From Verrucomicrobiota bacterium (GTDB taxonomy: Bacteria > Verrucomicrobiota > Verrucomicrobiia > Limisphaerales > VHDF01), in assembly GCA_016871495.1 (NCBI GenBank), contig VHDF01000003.1:44184-108183 (forward strand): DNA of 64,000 bases, given 5' to 3'. Of the stretch, positions 62,301 through 64,000 are shown piece after piece (position 1 is the stretch's first letter; every line of letters starts with the position of its first letter). The position numbers and the translations under genes are program-made. Below the pieces are notes generated by a model, which was not told the DNA's origin, searched no databases, and worked only from the letters and a program-made list of their open reading frames with translations.

Positions 62301-63077
62301 GACCGCGTCGGGTTCACCGTTTTCGTCGATGGTGCCGCCCGGACCGACGGTGAAGCGGTCGCGCAAGTCCGGCTCTTGAACCGAGCGTCCGTTGAAGGTA
62401 TCCATGACTGTTTTGCCCCCGCTACGTTTGAATGTGGCGCGGGCATGGGGGATGTCGAGCAGGCCGGATTGACGGTAGTTGGCGATGTAGAGATCGAGAA
62501 ATCCGTCGCCATCGAGATCGCCGAGGGCGAGGGACATGGCGCCCCGATTCGTGTTGAGGAGAAACGGCGCGGGGGTGAAGCGGCCGCGCGAGTCGTTGTA
62601 GAAGACGAACGTTCCATTCCCGAGCGTGTTGACCACGAGGTCGAGGTCATGATCGCCATCGAGATCGGCGAAAGCGCATCCGGTGGAGGTGAGGTTTGGA
62701 CATGCAAGAGCCGGGGAGGAGAGTGGGGTGATTTCCTCGAACCTCCAGCGACCGAGATTGCGATAGAGGCTGTTCTTGCCGTGGGTGCTGGTGAAATAGA
62801 GGTCGGTCCACCCGTCGCCATCGACGTCGCCCGCCGCGAGTCCGGCGCCGTTGAGCAGAATCTGGTTGGTGAGATGACGCGATTCCGGGACGATGTTGGT
62901 GAAGCTGACGCCGGTGCTGTCCGGTGTGAGCAAGGAGAATCCTGGGGGACGCGTGCCGGGTTGGAGTGGGGCGGCTTTTCCTCCGGGGATGGGTTTCCAG
63001 TCCAATGCGGGAACCTGGAGTGAGCTTAGAAAAAGGGCGAGACTCAGACAGAGTGATCTGAAGCCTCGGCTCATCAT
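59325..63077 (-). CDS. secreted FG-GAP/VCBS protein with two ASPIC/UnbV domains
   Basis: 1,250 residues from ATG 63077; ATG 63074 is adjacent and the frame is open upstream without signals. A signal peptide (ending VPALD-type) is followed by FG-GAP propeller repeats, each with a calcium loop such as 'AGDVDGDGWTDLYF', 'FADLDGDHDLDLVV', 'LGDLDGDGFLDLYI', 'MIRDVNGDRLPDLY' and 'FADINRDGLDDFLV'. An ASPIC/UnbV domain lies in the middle ('GIGARITVRSPPLP'), then a second set of FG-GAP loops and a second ASPIC domain at the C-terminus ('ALGALVQVRSSNGRTQSREI'). It is likely a cell-surface or secreted binding protein. The double FG-GAP-ASPIC layout suggests internal duplication. Confidence 0.87.
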   Translation of the reverse strand: MMSRGFRSLCLSLALFLSSLQVPALDWKPIPGGKAAPLQPGTRPPGFSLLTPDSTGVSFTNIVPESRHLTNQILLNGAGLAAGDVDGDGWTDLYFTSTHGKNSLYRNLGRWRFEEITPLSSPALACPNLTSTGCAFADLDGDHDLDLVVNTLGNGTFVFYNDSRGRFTPAPFLLNTNRGAMSLALGDLDGDGFLDLYIANYRQSGLLDIPHARATFKRSGGKTVMDTFNGRSVQEPDLRDRFTVGPGGTIDENGEPDAVYLSQRGTNFVLAPFTRGRFLDAQGKPLTHPPLDWGLSVMIRDVNGDRLPDLYVCNDFQTEDRFWINRGGGRFQLAPAHSLRHASRFSMGVDFADINRDGLDDFLVLDMASRSHAQRLREIPEAILMPVAVGDLETRPQYGFNTLFLNRGDGTYTDIAAFAGLDATEWSWTCLFLDVDLDGWEDVLVSNGMERAARDADVAEQIKRLRAGRTLSAHEIFQARKAFPRLATPNLAFRNQHGLRFQDRSQAWNFNLAAVSQGMALADLDNDGDADVVFNNFNEAAALYRNEGGGERIAIRLRGRAPNTKGIGARITVRSPPLPEQSQEMIAGGRYLSGDDSVRTFACGDSRQGISIKIAWRGGSETFITNAAPNHLYEIEETRAEAEASPQTASPPPLFEDLSQMLQHVHVENTFDDWSRQPLLPQRLSQLGPAAAWGDINQDGWDDLVLGSGKSGTPAVFLNSAGRLQRSETPWTRSPVSRDLAGLLMTQREDKPAAILSALSNFEDGTALGPGLREISSPGFTPLDVVSAQTSAFGPLAMGSLFSNSPPVLFVGGRARPGQYPAPASSLLLKFQEGRWQIDSNLTAQFTQAGLVSAALWTDLSGDGWPELVLAGEWGPIQVFQSHQGHLQPWNPPVQWRESSEHEASRAGLKTLSDLAGHWISVASGDFDGDGKLDLVAGNWGLNSLYASRQKHGIQIRFADVDSDGTVECFESYWNPEADRFAPWASLTSLSRLLPSLPSRFPSHASFARASTEEALGEHASHFATRSSTVFESIVLLNRGDYFAASPLPSAAQFAPIFGIAVMDFNNDGFEDLALAQNLFGLPADRPRLDGGRGLLALGDGTGGFATLNSRQSGLAADGEQRAAAAADFDRDGRTDLVITQNGAATKLYRNRGAPPGLRVTLRGDQTNPSALGALVQVRSSNGRTQSREIQAGSGYWSQHGAVQVFAPPSENSAVVVRWPGGLLTTNALASSTSSIEITHPQRRATSTPQ

Positions 63078-63280
63078 GGAGGTGAGCAGGGCCGTGGACC
63101 TGGGCTCACGGATCGAGTTGGAGGAGTAGGAGACCAAAGTGGAAGGATCGGATAAGGGCCAGGCGGGAGTCAAATCGAGAGCAGTTTGAGGTGAGGAGGG
63201 TGAGAGGCATCCGTGTTTGGTGGTGGAGGCGCGGCTTTCGCGCCGGTTCAACGTCCGCGCACCCGCTGGCGAATGTTTGG

Positions 63281-63450
63281 GAGGAACGAGCTACCTTGGG
63301 TCACGGTTCGCCCATGGGGGCCAACCCCAACGGGGTTGTGACGAAATCCTATTTCCGTTTGGCGGGGTCAAGCCACAACCGCGTTGCGGTTGAATTGATT
63401 TCCAAACGGCAACCCAAGGTAGCTCGTTCCTCGCAACCTTGGGCTGGAGG
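63281..63450 (-). repeat. inverted repeat R3, copy b (with inner inverted repeat)
   Basis: 63281-63408 is the reverse complement of copy a at 55763-55903. A second, forward-facing piece (63412-63450, starting 'acccaaggtagctcgttcctc') forms a perfect 21-bp inverted repeat with 63281-63301. The copy lies between the ASPIC gene and repeat R4b. Confidence 0.8.
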
Positions 63451-63499
63451 ACACAATCCCTTTGGGATTGAGGGCGGGATTCCGTCGCCGTGGGCAGTG

Positions 63500-63698
63500 C
63501 CCATTCTGTGGCCCATTGAGAAAAACACGACGAAGAATGAGGCCTATCTTTGATGGATCTGGTGAGTGATTCGGAAAGGCTTTATCGCCTGGACCTTGCG
63601 AAGTTTCATGAAGGGCAACGGCCGTTTTCAGCAAAAGAACTCCGCCGGGTCGAGGTGCGGAATGGTGAGTAACTTCAGCATCAAGTTAGTCGGGAGGT
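63500..63698 (-). repeat. dispersed repeat R4, copy b
   Basis: The reverse complement of 63539-63698 matches 52203-52365 closely (shared 'acttgatgctgaagttactcaccattccg' in shorter pieces and 'gataaagccttt'). 63500-63538 matches its tail loosely. No gene is supported in 63078-63845 besides these repeats and a terminator. Confidence 0.75.
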
Positions 63699-63774
63699 GA
63701 AACGGGGATTCATCGTCAGTTGGGGGGGGGCGGCGCGGATTCAGGGGCCGGGATTAAGGCTCTGGCTGGTTCCT

Positions 63775-63810
63775 GGAAAAAAGCAAAGCCGGGCCTTGCG
63801 GCCCGGCTTT
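63775..63810 (-). terminator. rho-independent terminator (minus strand)
   Basis: A perfect 11-bp stem AAAGCCGGGCC (63785-63795) / GGCCCGGCTTT (63800-63810) with loop TTGC is followed on the minus strand by GCTTTTTTCC. It lies 36 bp downstream of the partial gene at the right edge. Confidence 0.88.
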
Positions 63811-63845
63811 GTTGGGGGATCTGAGTCTAGTGGATCCGTTTCAAA

Positions 63846-64000
63846 CTATTGTTTGGAGCGGAAGAACTTGGCGGGTCCGTCTGCGGTGGTTTCGTACGGA
63901 CTTTTCGCGTTTTGCACCGGAGTGTACGGGCCTTCGACGTTGACCGCTTGCTCGAGGTTGCCCCCGCTGAACGTGACCGTGACCTTGCCCGCTGCGGCGC
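63846..64000 (-). CDS. C-terminus of a secreted verrucomicrobial protein (partial)
   Basis: Only the last 51 residues are inside the window; the TAG stop is at 63846-63848 and the gene continues past the right edge. The visible chain contains 'GKVTVTFSGGNLEQAVNVEG' followed by 'PYTPVQNAKSPYETTADGPA' and ends KFFRSKQ. This 'GPY-x-x-V-x-x-A-x-SPY ... FFR' ending recurs in large secreted proteins of this phylum. The downstream terminator supports a real gene end. The main domains cannot be seen. Confidence 0.72.
   Translation of the reverse strand, partial: AAAGKVTVTFSGGNLEQAVNVEGPYTPVQNAKSPYETTADGPAKFFRSKQ

Noticed and set aside
61560..63023. 487-codon plus-strand frame inside the ASPIC gene
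   Set aside because: Mirror of FG-GAP calcium loops on the minus strand, with no motifs of its own.
1..64000. CRISPR array, tRNA/rRNA genes, IS transposase or prophage
   Set aside because: No regularly spaced direct repeats, no tRNA-like cloverleaf or rRNA sequence, and no transposase, integrase or phage structural motif recognised in any frame.

Overview
The window reads as a chromosome segment of a GC-rich, Gram-negative bacterium of the Verrucomicrobiota, most likely the Pedosphaerales/Limisphaerales side. Lineage markers seen in the proteins are: many prepilin-type N-termini of the form G-FTLIELL, a cluster matching the 'Verru_Chthon cassette' families, a Planctomycetes/Verrucomicrobia-type C-terminal heme-binding domain, FG-GAP/ASPIC proteins, a PEP-CTERM tail, choice-of-anchor proteins and very large Asn/Thr-rich secreted proteins. 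This is inferred from protein families; no rRNA or tRNA gene was seen.

0-14 kb: the end of a type IV pilus / type II secretion alignment operon. It runs PilM-PilN fusion (cut by the left edge), PilO-PilP-like fusion, a giant 3,883-residue secretin and an overlapping small lipoprotein. The secretin carries about 42 tandem secretin-N type modules where ordinary secretins have 2-4. Part of it grew by duplicating a block of four modules. This is the most striking object in the window.

14-21 kb: a MacA-like adaptor, ABC ATPase and FtsX/MacB permease; a stretch of nested mobile repeats; an ABC-F ATPase; and a BrnT/BrnA toxin-antitoxin pair with a near-consensus promoter overlapped by a palindrome.

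20.9-36 kb: six pseudopilin-type genes in tight order. The last four (cassette D, B, C, A-like) are joined by ATGA overlaps at three consecutive junctions. They are followed by a 2,357-residue subtilisin-like protease with P-type and pre-peptidase C-type beta domains, a plausible cargo of a pilus/secretion system.

36-48.7 kb (mostly minus strand): a three-module sugar dehydrogenase/cytochrome c fusion; a tandem nucleoside diphosphate kinase with a zinc-ribbon partner; an acyl-CoA synthetase; and a six-gene run (98-aa His/Cys membrane protein, pseudopilin, two choice-of-anchor M proteins, His-rich lipoprotein, DUF3299 protein) headed by a 7-1-7 palindrome of the Fur/Zur shape. I infer metal, perhaps zinc, handling. 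A further pseudopilin lies at 47.8-48.6 kb.

48.8-64 kb: a sensor kinase whose receiver domain is beheaded exactly where a mobile repeat ends; an S9 peptidase; a large propeller-type histidine kinase; an orphan PqqD-like protein; an SGNH-TPR protein converging with a double-ASPIC FG-GAP protein; and the tail of another secreted protein at the right edge.

At least five families of small dispersed or inverted repeats (called R1-R5 here) fill the intergenic spaces. R1 behaves like a MITE with a 9-bp target duplication.
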